DNA from: Chondrilla cf. caribensis
Lineage: Eukaryota > Porifera > Demospongiae > Chondrillida > Chondrillidae
Direction of reading: 5' to 3'
Length of the DNA stretch: 64,000 bases
Assembly: GCA_964020155.1 (NCBI GenBank)
Contig: OZ026566.1
Coordinates: forward strand, 4,764,669 to 4,828,668
Made by a program: the position numbers and the translations under genes. The notes below the pieces were generated by a model. The model did not search any database. It was not told where the DNA came from and saw only the letters and a program-made list of their open reading frames with translations. This document shows, piece after piece, positions 25,307 to 36,913 of the stretch (the first letter of the stretch is position 1; each line of letters begins with the position of its first letter).

Positions 25307-25484
25307 TCATTATCAATCACTAGTTTCTTCACAAAGTAAACCAATCCATCACTCATGATTATAACACTTATTCTTTCAAGTTTTATTTTGTGATTGTAAT
25401 AGTAATTGTTATATACAGAATAAAGTTATACATCAAGCTTAGCTTGCTACCCAAGCATTTAACATTACATTGCAGCTATCAAGA
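25307..25484. terminator. Overlapping convergent 3' ends, NEMF and presenilin
   Basis: The 178 bp between the two stop codons contains AATAAA on plus at 25419-25424 (NEMF) and AATAAA on minus at 25382-25387 (presenilin). Each signal lies past the other's, so the mature 3' UTRs should overlap antisense. Confidence 0.55.
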
Positions 25485-27936
25485 TCAAAGGAAGACTTGA
25501 TTGACAGCCAGGATCACAGCAAATGGTGAGAGGAGATACCGCGAGGTGAAGTAAAATATCATACCAAATATGATGGAGATGGGCAACGCAGGGAGGGCTC
25601 GCCTGAGCATACCCAACAGAATAGTCGTCATACAGAGTCCCTGTAAGGGGGTAAATCCTCTCGTTAAGAACTGGGTGTGTACAGCATTAAACTTATGAAG
25701 ACTTACAATTAGTATGGACACAAAACAGGAGGATATGATCACCCAGTCACCCTTGCTGTCGTTGGCTGCTTTGCCAATCAACAAACTGTAGAAGATGAAG
25801 TCACCCAAGCCAAGCCGCACTCCTCTTCCTGAATAGACAGCAATAAAACCAGTAACAGTAATCTGCTGTAAGGTAAGAGTCGGTGTTCACTGACGTTCTG
25901 TTTCCTCCTCTTGATTGTCCTCGCTGTTCTGCCGTGGTCTAGTGCGCTGCCTGGCAGACTCACCAGCAGTGCTGGAACGATGGCTTTGTTCACTGAATCA
26001 TATAATAAACACAAAGATCAAATGCTCCCAGTAGTTGAGCCATATTCCTACCTTGTGCTCTGTTCATTAGTGTCAGTGGGTGTGTCAGTGGGCGTGTCTT
26101 GATTTATATTCAGAACAGGAGGTTCACTCTCACCCGTATCATGTGCGAGTGGATTGCTCTCATTCACATCAAGAGTGGGTGGGTCCCCCTCCTCACCCTC
26201 ATTCTCGCTCTCATGGTCAACACTGGGAGTGGTGCCTTTCTTCTTTGGTACGTCGGCCATTCCTATGGTCCACATCATAGTGGCTTGAAGGGGGAGGAGG
26301 TGGTAGTAACCACACCCATTGAACGCATAATATGTTGACACTTACAAGAGTAGATCAAAGCAGGGAATAGATCAACATTTCTCTCCTGAGCTGTCTCCAC
26401 CAGAATCCTCAAAGGTCCTTTTGGACACAACACAGCAATAATATCTGCAGGAAATACAACACAGAATGAGACAGGGCAGAACATGGCTCTCAAAGCAGAA
26501 TAACAACCCAACTGACCCCACACAGAAATAGCAAACAGTAGTAACCAAGTTGTCCAGTCTGGAAGAAACAGCAATAGTCTTGAAGCCTGTGATGAGAAAC
26601 ACTTCCACTGAAGTACACAAATGCTTCCAGTCTATGCTCACTGCTCACCACCAGAGAGCAGACCACAATGAGGTAGGCTTGCTGCAGCCTCAATGGACCC
26701 TTCCAATGAATAACTATTATCCCCATGATCCCAAAGTTCCACATACAGAAACTCAGTGAGAACCAGTCCAGTGGTAGATTGTGAGCACTGCATATGTCCC
26801 TGTGAATGATGTACAGACACTGCATGTACTGACACAGTTGTCACAACTCACTATACCAGGGCAAGTAGCTTACATGATGTACAAAGATGCAAATACAAAC
26901 AATAACAGAATGGAAGCCACCAGCAACCAGCCGTAGATGACCTGAGATGGGTGCAGTACACTAGTGAAGACACAACATTCCGGGTGATAACAGCCTGATG
27001 CTTGCCTTATAGCACTTGAATTTGAAGAGGCACACAAGAAGTATTGTCATGGCGATCACAATAGTGATTATAACGGCAACATTGATAACAGCCGTGAGAA
27101 TTTGCTGTCCATCGTCACCACTACTCTCACTAGTAACAGGCAGGGCGTTCCTAGAGGAGAGGCCATATAAAGATTGAATGAATGCACCCAACATTGGGTT
27201 GCTATGGTAACTCACAGTCCTGCACTAAGAGCATTATGATCTGCCTTCAGTGCCACAGAAAGTACAAAGGTCAACACAACAGCCATGCAAATAGTGACTG
27301 GCACGAGAAGATTTATGATCTGCAGAGCTCCAAATTTAAGTAGCTCTTCAGATCTTTCCGTGTTATCGTCGTCATCTCCAAAAGCGGGGAGGAGATTTAA
27401 GAGTGTCCTGAAGATACATACAAATCCACATTCTTTCCGCTTTGGGTCATCATCATTGCCCGACGGAGTGCTCTGAATGATGGAAAACTTGCCTGGAAAA
27501 CTACTAGTGATTAAGACAAAACAATAACATACAGGAGGTGTTCTTTCTGAGGAAGGTCTCTCCTCAATTTTGCGAAGACGAATAGGTGAACCTGAAGCCT
27601 GTAATAGATTATAAAGGAACAAATGTCGTCGATAGTACACAACATATACCATCAAATGTCAAATTCCATCAATTACATTGACATGTTGCTCTATAATAAT
27701 AATTATCCAGCTAATAATATCTATACCCTCCCGAAGTCTGCGGGTATCCTTTTCAGTAGGTTAGGCCATAGACCCTATGGTTAGGCTTAATAATATAGTC
27801 ATCTAACATTGAAACATACGATTTTGCCGGTAGCTTCTTTCTGCATGCTTTCCGATTCATCGACAAGAAGGCGCCTTCTTTCTTGTCCCGGTGATTCTCC
27901 ACTCAACGAGGAATCGTTTTCAGTCATGTCGGCCAT
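25485..27936 (-). CDS. PSEN: Presenilin, catalytic subunit of gamma-secretase
   Basis: Intramembrane aspartyl protease that cleaves Notch and other type I stubs. Starts [20 protein letters not shown] at 27936. TM1 reads [20 protein letters not shown], and TM2 [20 protein letters not shown]. The TM6 region is [16 protein letters not shown] joined across an intron to [20 protein letters not shown]. The loop exon (26048-26275) has [15 protein letters not shown] and an acidic cleavage loop. TM7 has [17 protein letters not shown] with the GLGD catalytic motif, and TM9 has [12 protein letters not shown] with the PALP motif. The protein ends [10 protein letters not shown]. Both catalytic aspartates are present, but the residue before the TM6 aspartate reads Trp where nearly all presenilins have Tyr. 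Divergent with PNO1, convergent with NEMF. Confidence 0.94.
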
Positions 27937-27984
27937 TTTCTCAAATAACAAAGCTCACGTGACTCGCACATGCTTTAGAGGAAA
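27937..27984. promoter_or_regulatory. 48-bp bidirectional promoter PSEN / PNO1 with E-box palindrome
   Basis: Only 48 bp lies between the divergent ATGs. It contains the palindrome TCACGTGA at 27955-27962, a USF/MITF/TFE-type E-box. The PSEN start context is GAAAATGGCCGA. No room remains for conventional long leaders, so initiation is likely very close to both ATGs. Confidence 0.65.
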
Positions 27985-30786
27985 ATGGACACTGACTCCA
28001 CTTCGGTAGATGACACAGCAACTCAGCTGGAGCGTGGAACCGAGCAGGGTGATAAGGAATTTAAGACTATCGATAGGAAGAAAACCTTGATTCAAAATAT
28101 GGACAGTGAAGATATTGCTACTGTTCCTATCAGCCGTCCTAACTTTCCTCCAGCTAGCGCTCAAAGAGAAGATGGAGATACAGAATTCAGACGCATTCCT
28201 ATACCTCCTAATCGATTTTCTCCTCTAAAGGAGAATTGGATGAAGATATTTACTCCTATCGCCGAACAACTGAAGCTTCAAATAAGGCTCAACCTGAAGA
28301 ACAAAAGCATTGAATTGAGAGTGAGTCCACGTTCTCTCTCGTTCGCTATTGTCCTTATCTGGTGTGTACATTTGAATTTAGACTTCAAAATTTACTGTTG
28401 ATTCGGGTGCTATACAAAAGGGAAGCGATTTTGTCACAGCGTTCACTCTGGGATTTGATGTTGATGTAAGTCCTTACCATTCTCTGAACTACATCCATCA
28501 CCAGTGTCCCTCCATCACCAGTGTCCCTCCATCACCAGTGTCCCTCCATCACCGGTGTACCTCCATCACCAGTATACCTCCATCACCAGTGTCCCTCCAT
28601 CACCAGTGTCCCTCCATCACCGGTGTACCTCCATCACCAGTGTCCCTCCATCACCAGTGTCCCTCCATCACCAGTATACCTCCATCACCAGTGTCCCTCC
28701 ATCACCGGTGTCCCTCCATCACCGGTGTCCCTCCATCACCGGTGTCCCTCCATCACCGGTGTCCCTCCATCACCGGTGTCCCTCCATCACCGGTGTCCCT
28801 CCATCACCGGTGTCCCTCCATCACCGGTGTCCCTCCATCACCGGTGTCCCTCCATCACCAGTGTCCCTCCACCACCAGTGTCCCTCCACCACCAGTATAC
28901 CTCCACCACCAGTGTCCCTCCATCACCAGTGTCCCTCCATCACCAGTGTCCCTCCATCACCGGTGTCCCTCCACCACCAGTGTCCCTCCATCACCAGTGT
29001 CCCTCCATCACCAGTGTCCCTCCATCACCAGTGTACCTCCATCATCGGTGTCCCTCCATCTCTCTCTCTATTACCTTAGTTATGTGTATTCAGTTTTATT
29101 CTTTTAGGATGCACTAGCCCTTGTTCGATTGGATGATCTTTTCATTGACTCATTTGAAGTTACAGATGGTAAGAGTGGATTGAGATAAGTAGCAAATGCT
29201 CAAGTACACATGCCAGTGTTCCAGCTAGTGGACACTGGTCACCATCCAGCTGGTGGACACTGGTCACCATCCAGCTGGTGGACACTGGTCACCATCCAGC
29301 TGGTGGACACTGGTCACCATCCAGCTGGTGGACACTGGTCACCATCCAGCTGGTGGACACTGGTCACCATCCAGCTGGTGGACACTGGTCACCATCCAGC
29401 TGGTGGACACTGGTCACCATCCAGCTAGTGGACACTGGTCACCATCCAGCTGGTGGACACTGGTCACCATCCAGCTAGTGGACACTGGTCACCATCCAGC
29501 TGGTGGACACTGGTCACCATCCAGCTGGTGGACACTGGTCACCATCCAGCTGGTGGACACTGGTCACCATCCAGCTGGTGGACACTGGTCACCATCCAGC
29601 TAGTGGACACTGGTCACCATCCAGCTGGTGGACACTGGTCACCATCCAGCTGGTGGACACTGGTCACCATCCAGCTGGTGGACACTGGTCACCATCCAGC
29701 TAGTGGACACTGGTCACCATCCAGCTGGTGGACACTGGTCACCATCCAGCTAGTGGACACTGGTCACCATCCAGCTGGTGGACACTGGTCACCATCCAGC
29801 TGGTGGACACTGGTCACCATCCAGCTGGTGGACACTGGTCACCATCCAGCTGGTGGACACTGGTCACCATCCAGCTGGTGGACACTGGTCACCATCCAGC
29901 TGGTGGACACTGGTCACCATCCAGCTAGTGGACACTGGTCACCATCCAGCTGGTGGACACTGGTCACCATCCAGCTGGTGGACACTGGTCACCATCCAGC
30001 TAGTGGACACTGGTCACCATCCAGCTGGTGGACACTGGTCACCATCCAGCTAGTGGACACTGGTCACCATCCAGCTGGTGGACACTGGTCACCATCCAGC
30101 TGGTGGACACTGGTCACAGTCTAGCTGGTGGATGCTGGTCATGTTCCAGCCAGGCCTTCATTTAGGAATCGCACCAAGGGGGAGGGGGAGGGGGAATGAG
30201 AGTGTATCAGGAGGGGCGGGGTCCTATCTCTGTGTGCTTGGGAATTGTTGTATCACAGACTCTCTGAGATTGCTTCCGGTACATTCTCACATTTACTAGA
30301 TTCATTCCCTCAGACTATCAGATTTGGCACAAACAGGCCATATTCATTGTTCCTTGTCGTGTTTCCACATCCGGTGGACACTACATGTCACATTTTGTGT
30401 ATCTGATCCAGTAAAGCCATTAAGAGGAGACCACTTGTCTAGGGCCATTGGTCGAATAGCGGGTACTGGTGGAAAAACAAAGTTTACCATTGAAAATACA
30501 ACAAAAACTCGCATCGTTCTAGCTGACAGGTGCAGTGCAACAAGGTAATGATTGCCATTGAACACTTTAGGACTATTTATTTTGTCACTTTAGAAGAATT
30601 CACATTTTGGGATCGTACCAGAATATCAGAATAGCCAGGAATGCTATTAGCAGTTTGATCTTAGGTAAGTCTTCCTGCTTTGATGTCATTCGTGGAATTA
30701 AGGTGATGTGTGTTGTTGAATCCACAGGTTCACCTCCAAGTAAGGTTTATGGGCAGTTAAGATCAAGAACAAGAGATAAATTTTAA
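27985..30786 (+). CDS. PNO1: RNA-binding protein PNO1 (Dim2), small-subunit ribosome assembly factor
   Basis: KH-domain factor of pre-40S particles that guards the 3' end of 18S rRNA. Starts [18 protein letters not shown]. It shows the conserved [20 protein letters not shown] and [13 protein letters not shown]. Later exons encode [36 protein letters not shown], and [20 protein letters not shown] continuing to [19 protein letters not shown] (the KH2 GxxG-like loop). The end is [20 protein letters not shown] and [17 protein letters not shown]. The basic N-terminal extension of vertebrates is short. Two introns are expanded by minisatellites. Confidence 0.95.
28500..29058. repeat. 17-bp minisatellite in PNO1 intron
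   Basis: About 33 units of CCCTCCATCACC(A/G)GTGT, with blocks sharing A or G at the variable site (a GGTGT block at about 28690-28850). All plus frames are open. Confidence 0.95.
29216..30125. repeat. 25-bp minisatellite in PNO1 intron, about 36 copies
   Basis: Units of CCAGCTGGTGGACACTGGTC plus ACCAT, with a CTAGTG variant dispersed. Each unit holds a CAGCTG palindrome and GGTCACC. It lies between the FEVTD exon and the VKPLRGDH exon. Confidence 0.96.
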
Positions 30787-30920
30787 CATGAATTTTATTT
30801 TAAGTCTTATTAAATTTCATTGCTCATCACTGTACTCTATACAGTTTGTGTATAAAACAAATTTAAGAAGTATATAAACTTGCATAAAACGTGTTTGGGG
30901 CTATTCGATGCTCCTCCGTT

Positions 30921-33900
30921 TTACTTTACCAGCAACTCAACTACATCAGGATTAGCCAGTGTGGACAGATCCCCCAGGTGGGTGTCTCCATGAGCTACTT
31001 TACGAAGAACTCTTCTCATAATCTTTCCCGAACGTGTCTTGGGTACTCCAGGTACAAACTGGTGGTTGAGTACAAAGTTATGAGAGTGCCAGAGTTCATG
31101 TGACAGTCATGTGATGTGATGACTTACCATAAATTTCTGAGGTACAGCAAAAGATCCAATTTTAGATTTCACCAATTTTCTCAAATTTTCTTCCACATCT
31201 TCAACGCTGTCAGTCACTCCATCACAAAGGATGATATAAGCAGCAATACCTTGACCAAACATGTCATGAGGATATCCAACTACTGCAGTTTCTGACACGC
31301 GGTCATCATCATCCTGACAAAGTGAACAAACTGGTGAACATACATTCTTGGCATTGCCATACACTATAGACCATTTTATCCACTGAAATATACCACTGTG
31401 AAGGCTCCACCCACCATAGCACTTTCAATCTCAGCTGTACCAATTCGGTGACCTTTGACATTGATCACATCATCAATGCGTCCAGTGATCTGGTAATGCC
31501 CGTCCTCATCTCTGCGAGCACCGTCCCCACTGAAGTAGAGACCGGGGTTTGTGTTGAAGTAAGTATCAAGGAAACGCTGGTGGTCGCCGTAGATGGTCCT
31601 GGCCATTCCAGGGGTTGGCGTTCTTATGCAAAGTCGCCCATCAACACAATTACCAGTCAACTCTTTACCCTGAGGGAGAAACCAGTGACATGGGTTACAA
31701 AAGGTGTTTCTAGGAAGAGGGGGAATGGCCTTACACCGTCTGCTTCCTCTGTCAAAACAGGGTCAACCCCAAAGAAAGGCAGCTGGGGATAACCCGGCTT
31801 AAGAGGGGTTTTCCCTGAGCTTGGTAAGGGAGTTATCATAATTCCTCCAGTTTCTGCTCGGAATACAAACAATGCTCGTGACAAACGATGATAACAATAA
31901 TAAACAACATGTTTGGAATGCATTGCAGGGTACCTGTCTGCCACCAAGTATCAGCAATTGGACACCTGCCCTCACCAGCAACGTGATAGAGCCACTCCCA
32001 GGCTTCAGCATTCAGAGGTTCCCCCACTGCAGGGTAGCAAAGCACACAACATCCCTACACCTAACTACGTAGGGCTATCAATGGCAGACGTAGGTCTCAC
32101 CACATCCAAACAATCTCAAAGAAGATCGATTGTATTTGGTAACATAATCATCTGAGTGCTTGTGAAGAGATCGAACCGCAGTTGGTGAAGTGTAAAGTTG
32201 CTTCAGTTTTAGACGCTGCACCATCTCCCAGTAGCGGCCTGCAACAAGATAGGGATACACCAACACGACACAAGGCACTGTGTCTAGTAATACAGTGTGA
32301 CAGACAGTAACAGGATGTCAACTGGCAGAGCAAGAGTTACAGCAAGGATCTCACTGACAGGTACGAACGAGTACAGGCAACATGCACATGTAGCACATGT
32401 AGCACATGCAGCACACACAATAGCATGCACCACATAGTGAGGACTCCTTACCAGGGTCAGGATATTCAGGAGTGCTCTCAAACAACACAGTGGTTGCTGC
32501 ATTGGAGAGGGGTCCATACACAACATAGGAGTGTCCAGTGATCCATCCAATATCAGCTACACAACAGTAGCGATCTCCAGGCTTGTAGTCAAACACCAGC
32601 TGTAGGGCAAGACAGCAACGACAGTACCCATTCACACCCACATTCACAACCAAACCCACCCACACCCATCCACAACCAAACCCACACACACCCATCCACC
32701 CACACCCACACACACCCATCCACCCACACCCACCCACCCACACACACACACACAAACACACACACCTTACCTGATGAGTTAAGCCTGCGTAGAGCAGGTA
32801 CCCAGCCTGGGAGTGCACTAGTCCCTTGGGCTTCCCAGTGCTCCCAGATGTGTAGAGTATAAACAGTGGATCTTCACTCTGAAGTGGCTCAGCCGGACAG
32901 CGTGTTGTCTCTTTGGACATGGCCTGCAGTGGTTGATATGAGATCACACCAGAGCGAATCACTAATTAGGGGATTTACCTCTTCTAGTGACAGGTCTTTG
33001 GGACCCATTGGGACATCGGCTCCGGTCCTGGACATCACCAGCACCCTCCGGACCGAGGGTAAGGGCTCTATGGCAGAGTCCACAATGTGCTTCAGCTCGT
33101 GGACACGCCCCCCTCGCACACCTTGGTCAGCAGTGATCACTACCTCTGCTCTACCTGGTGAAAGGAAGGTTCGTTGGCAGTTTCAGCTGTCAATCACATG
33201 TGATAGTCATCTGGTAGCAATGTTTGATATTCCCAAACTTGCTAAACTGTAGCAAATGGTCCACTCACTGTCGGAGATCCTGTCTCGCAATGCCTCTGCA
33301 CTGAATCCAGCAAACACAACACTATACCGAAGACACTAATTCAACGCTAGAAGTGCCTGATGTGGTGGTCAACAAGCAAACCTGTGGATTGCACCAATCC
33401 GGGCACAAGCCAGCATGGAGGCCACAGCTAGTGGCGACATTGGCATGTAGATCACAACACGGTCACCTTTCTGCACACCTTGTGTCTTGAGTACGTTGGC
33501 CAGTTGACAAGTTTTGTCTAACAGTTCCCTGAATGCGTAGTGAATACACAATGTATAATAGTGCACATTAATGTCATGTGACACCATGTGACATCATGTG
33601 ACATACTGGTATGTAACAAATTCATTTTCTCCAGGTTCATCCTTTTCCCAAATAATAGCAATATGGTCTCCGTAGCAATCAATGTGGCGATCTAATACAT
33701 TCTCTAAAAGTAACAATAACACATAATTAAAACACAAACGTGCATGCACACATGTGCACACATACACACTTAAAGACTTGTTGTTTATCCCTTTATCATC
33801 AAGATCCTATATATTATTCAAAGCTTGGTACACACACAGCAAGCAACAGGAATTACAATAATAACAACAATAAACATAAACAGCAAATGATGAACCATTT

Positions 33901-34175
33901 TTACCTGATACATTGATGACTCCTCCTTCGAACCACCTTATTTCCCCCCTTTTAATGTTACAATTCATTGCACTGTCAAATTCTTTCATCCACTTGAGTC
34001 TGGTCTTCCCCAAATCTCCCCAAAAACGTTCAGGATTATTAATGCTCTCTGAATACAGATCACAATGATTAGCTGTAATGTGTCCAAGTTGTAAAGGGTA
34101 CTTCACTGAAGAAAGCAGCCTCCTCAAAGAGGTTAAACGACTGCTTAACAAACTGAACTGGCGAAAAGTAGACAT
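30921..34175 (-). CDS. Acetyl-CoA synthetase, mitochondrial-type (ACSS1-like)
   Basis: Activates acetate to acetyl-CoA via acetyl-AMP. The N-terminus [20 protein letters not shown], continuing LSSVKYP, is Arg/Ser-rich without acidic residues, like a mitochondrial presequence. Core motifs are [20 protein letters not shown] (about 32790-32850), the acetate-pocket block [20 protein letters not shown] (about 31925-31995), and [20 protein letters not shown] followed by [20 protein letters not shown] (31376-31560). The C-terminal domain has [15 protein letters not shown] with the acetylatable catalytic lysine, ending PDVVELLVK. The C-terminal wording is closer to ACSS1 than ACSS2. Divergent with COQ6. 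Confidence 0.9.
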
Positions 34176-34237
34176 TCTCCTTGATATACGGAAATAAACA
34201 GAGTAGGGCGGAGAAGTGTCCCTTGCGAACGGTTGAA
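34176..34237. promoter_or_regulatory. 62-bp bidirectional promoter ACSS / COQ6
   Basis: 62 bp between divergent start codons of two genes predicted to encode mitochondrial enzymes. No TATA box or CpG-rich element was recognised. Confidence 0.5.
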
Positions 34238-36463
34238 ATGAGGCAATGGATGAAGTTAAGAGGTTTATTTAGCAGAAGTGTTCGCACCGTTCGATCTAAG
34301 AGATGTTATTGCGTCCAACCACAACTAGAAGATCTTTATGACATTGTCATAGTGGGAGGTGGATTGGTCGGGTCCACTCTAGCGTGTGCTTTAGGTCAGT
34401 CATAGCTCTGTAGCTATAGCTAGACCATAGACATGCTGTTTCTATTGATTTGATCATGCATGATCCCACTCCTCACTATCTCTTTTTTAATAGTCTATTA
34501 CACTTTACTGATCTACATTCATACACATTCTGTGTCCCAGTGTTATAACGATATTCAATCCATCTTGTCGCTAGACCATGGATACTCTACCTTACACATA
34601 TCGTAGAGCAGGGTATCTATGGTTGCCGGGGCTCGCTCGACTATTATTGACTGTGGACTCACATAATGTGCTGTTTATGTTTGTTGTTGTTATTATTGTA
34701 ATATCTGACGTATTTCTCTGCACATGTGTATAGGAATTGAACCCAGGCTGTCCTCCAGACGTATCCTACTATTGGAGGGTTCTTCTTCTATCCCAAGTGT
34801 TACCGGAGAGTCTCCTTACAGTAATCGCGTGTCGTCCATATCAACTGGTGCTGTGGACCTGTTCAAAAGTGAGTGGTCGTCTCATCGTGTTGTCGACTAT
34901 TTTGACCCAACTTTTCGAATGAACTGGCCCAAGGTTACAAGACATTATTGTAAATAATGGTAGTTGGTCTGCTATGTGCATATGAAGCTATCCGATCTCG
35001 TGATCAACCGGTGGTCTGGTAACTGTAGATATTGGAATTTGGAATCGTATCAAGAGTGTGAGGGCACAGCCGTACAGCTACATGTATGTGAGTGCAGTGA
35101 CTGTACCATGAGCGCTTGTCGAATTGTGTGCACAGCACACAGCATATCTGTTCTGCACTTTATCAGGTTTGGGACAGTGATACAGGATCTCGTATCGATT
35201 TCTCTCCAATCACACCCACTAATAAATTAGAGGATGATACTCCAGCTATTGCTTATGTTATAGAGAATGATGTAATGCTGCAAGCAGTTACGGAGAAAAA
35301 TCAAACATTGCTTAATTTAGAGACCAGGAGAGGTGTGCGTGTTGAGCGTGTCTTCAAACCAAGTGTCAATGAGGAATGGATAACAGTTTCTCTTGAGGAC
35401 GGCCAGGCAATTTCCTCACGTTTGCTGGTATGTGCTTTGGAGCAGGTCTTAAGACTGATCTTCGGGTCTATCCACTGTTGGCACACATATGCACAAGTTG
35501 AGCATTGCTTCCTCTCGCGGTAGATCGGAGCTGATGGAGCTCAGTCTAGAATTCGTGATTTGTGTGGATTCCAGTCTTTGAAGTGGGACTATCCCCAATC
35601 TGCAGTAGTAGCAACATTGGAGATTGAACCTGTAGGCTCCAACACCACTGCCTGGCAGAGGTTCCTACCTACAGGACCTGTCGCACTGCTCCCAGTGAGT
35701 ACTGCCTCTCAAGATACATTATTCTGTGGTTACATGCCTCCCGCCCTACTCAGTTAGGAGGTTCCCACTGTTCGTTAGTATGGTCCACGTCCCACCAGCA
35801 CGCCAGGGAGCTAACCGAGATGGAACCGAATCTTTTCATCGATACCTTGAATAAGGCTTTAGTGAGAACATCCCGATTGTGATGTTTCTAAACTCGCCAT
35901 GGTACATGTACAGTGTCCTTTGCCCTGTTTCCTGCAGTTCGAGACGTCCCTGCCCTCCTCAACAGCCTCACTGATGCAAGCAGTGTCATACTGGATGGAC
36001 ACAGCTGCTAGTAACTACAGTTTGGGGAATGATTTCTATGATAAATTGATGTTTTCCTTGTATTGCTAGGCGGATCTCCACCTCGTCTTCTCCCACCAAC
36101 AATCACCAATGTTGCGGTCAATAGCCGAGCTCACTTTCCCCTTGGTTTTCTTCACTGTCCCTCTTATGTCATGCCCAGAGTGGCTCTAGTTGGGTGAGTG
36201 ACTCCATGTGTGTATGTCTTAGGATTATTTTGTGGCCAGTCTTAATAAAAATTCGTTACAGGGATGCAGCACATCGAGTTCATCCTTTGGCTGGTCTCGG
36301 AGTGAACCTTGGGTTTGGGGATGTCCAGTGTCTTAAAGATGTCATCCTAAATGCAGTGTCTAGAGGAGCAGACATTGGTTAGTGCTACATGTATGACGTG
36401 AGGTAAGGACTTATTATAACACCAGTCTCTCTTTCTTTGTTGCACACACACACACACGCACGC

Positions 36464-36515
<52 letters not shown>

Positions 36516-36798
36516 GGGGATGAAAGTGCTCTGTTAGAGTATCAGTCAAAGAGACTTGGACACAATGTTCCTATTGTGTTCTCAATTGATGGTCTATGCC
36601 GGTTGTTCTCAACACAATGGCTGCCTCTTGTTCTAGCACGTTCTGTTGGTCTTCATGCTGTGACAGCATATCAGCCATTGAAGGTATTTAAGTCTGTATA
36701 TATGCCTTTCTTTACAGCCTTGGGGCTGGTATCATATAATCTTATAATTATTATTTTAGATGTTCTTCACAGAGAAAGCTGAAAAGTTGAACTATTGA
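34238..36798 (+). CDS. COQ6: Ubiquinone biosynthesis monooxygenase COQ6, mitochondrial
   Basis: FAD monooxygenase of coenzyme Q ring hydroxylation. The Arg-rich leader [20 protein letters not shown] suits mitochondrial import. The FAD Rossmann motif is [20 protein letters not shown]. Later exons give [20 protein letters not shown] with [15 protein letters not shown], then [56 protein letters not shown] and [20 protein letters not shown]. The second FAD-binding block is [20 protein letters not shown] (about 36262-36321). It ends [12 protein letters not shown]. Length and motif order match the family. Confidence 0.92.
36443..36513. repeat. (CA)n microsatellite
   Basis: CA repeat with CG interruptions in a COQ6 intron, abutting the acceptor of the [17 protein letters not shown] exon. 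Confidence 0.95.
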
Positions 36799-36913
36799 CA
36801 ATCCACCATATTATGTTGACGCTGCTTGCAATAATATTATTACCACATTTACTGGCTCATTGACCTAATAAGTACAACGGACAGCACTTGCACAATACTG
36901 TCAATGCCGTTAA

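Noticed and set aside
28504..30124. Long plus-strand ORFs in PNO1 introns
   Set aside because: Open only because of the 17-bp and 25-bp arrays; PNO1 splicing excludes them.
29216..30125. Possible CRISPR-like or centromeric array
   Set aside because: A direct 25-bp tandem repeat confined to one intron with no spacers and no higher-order structure.
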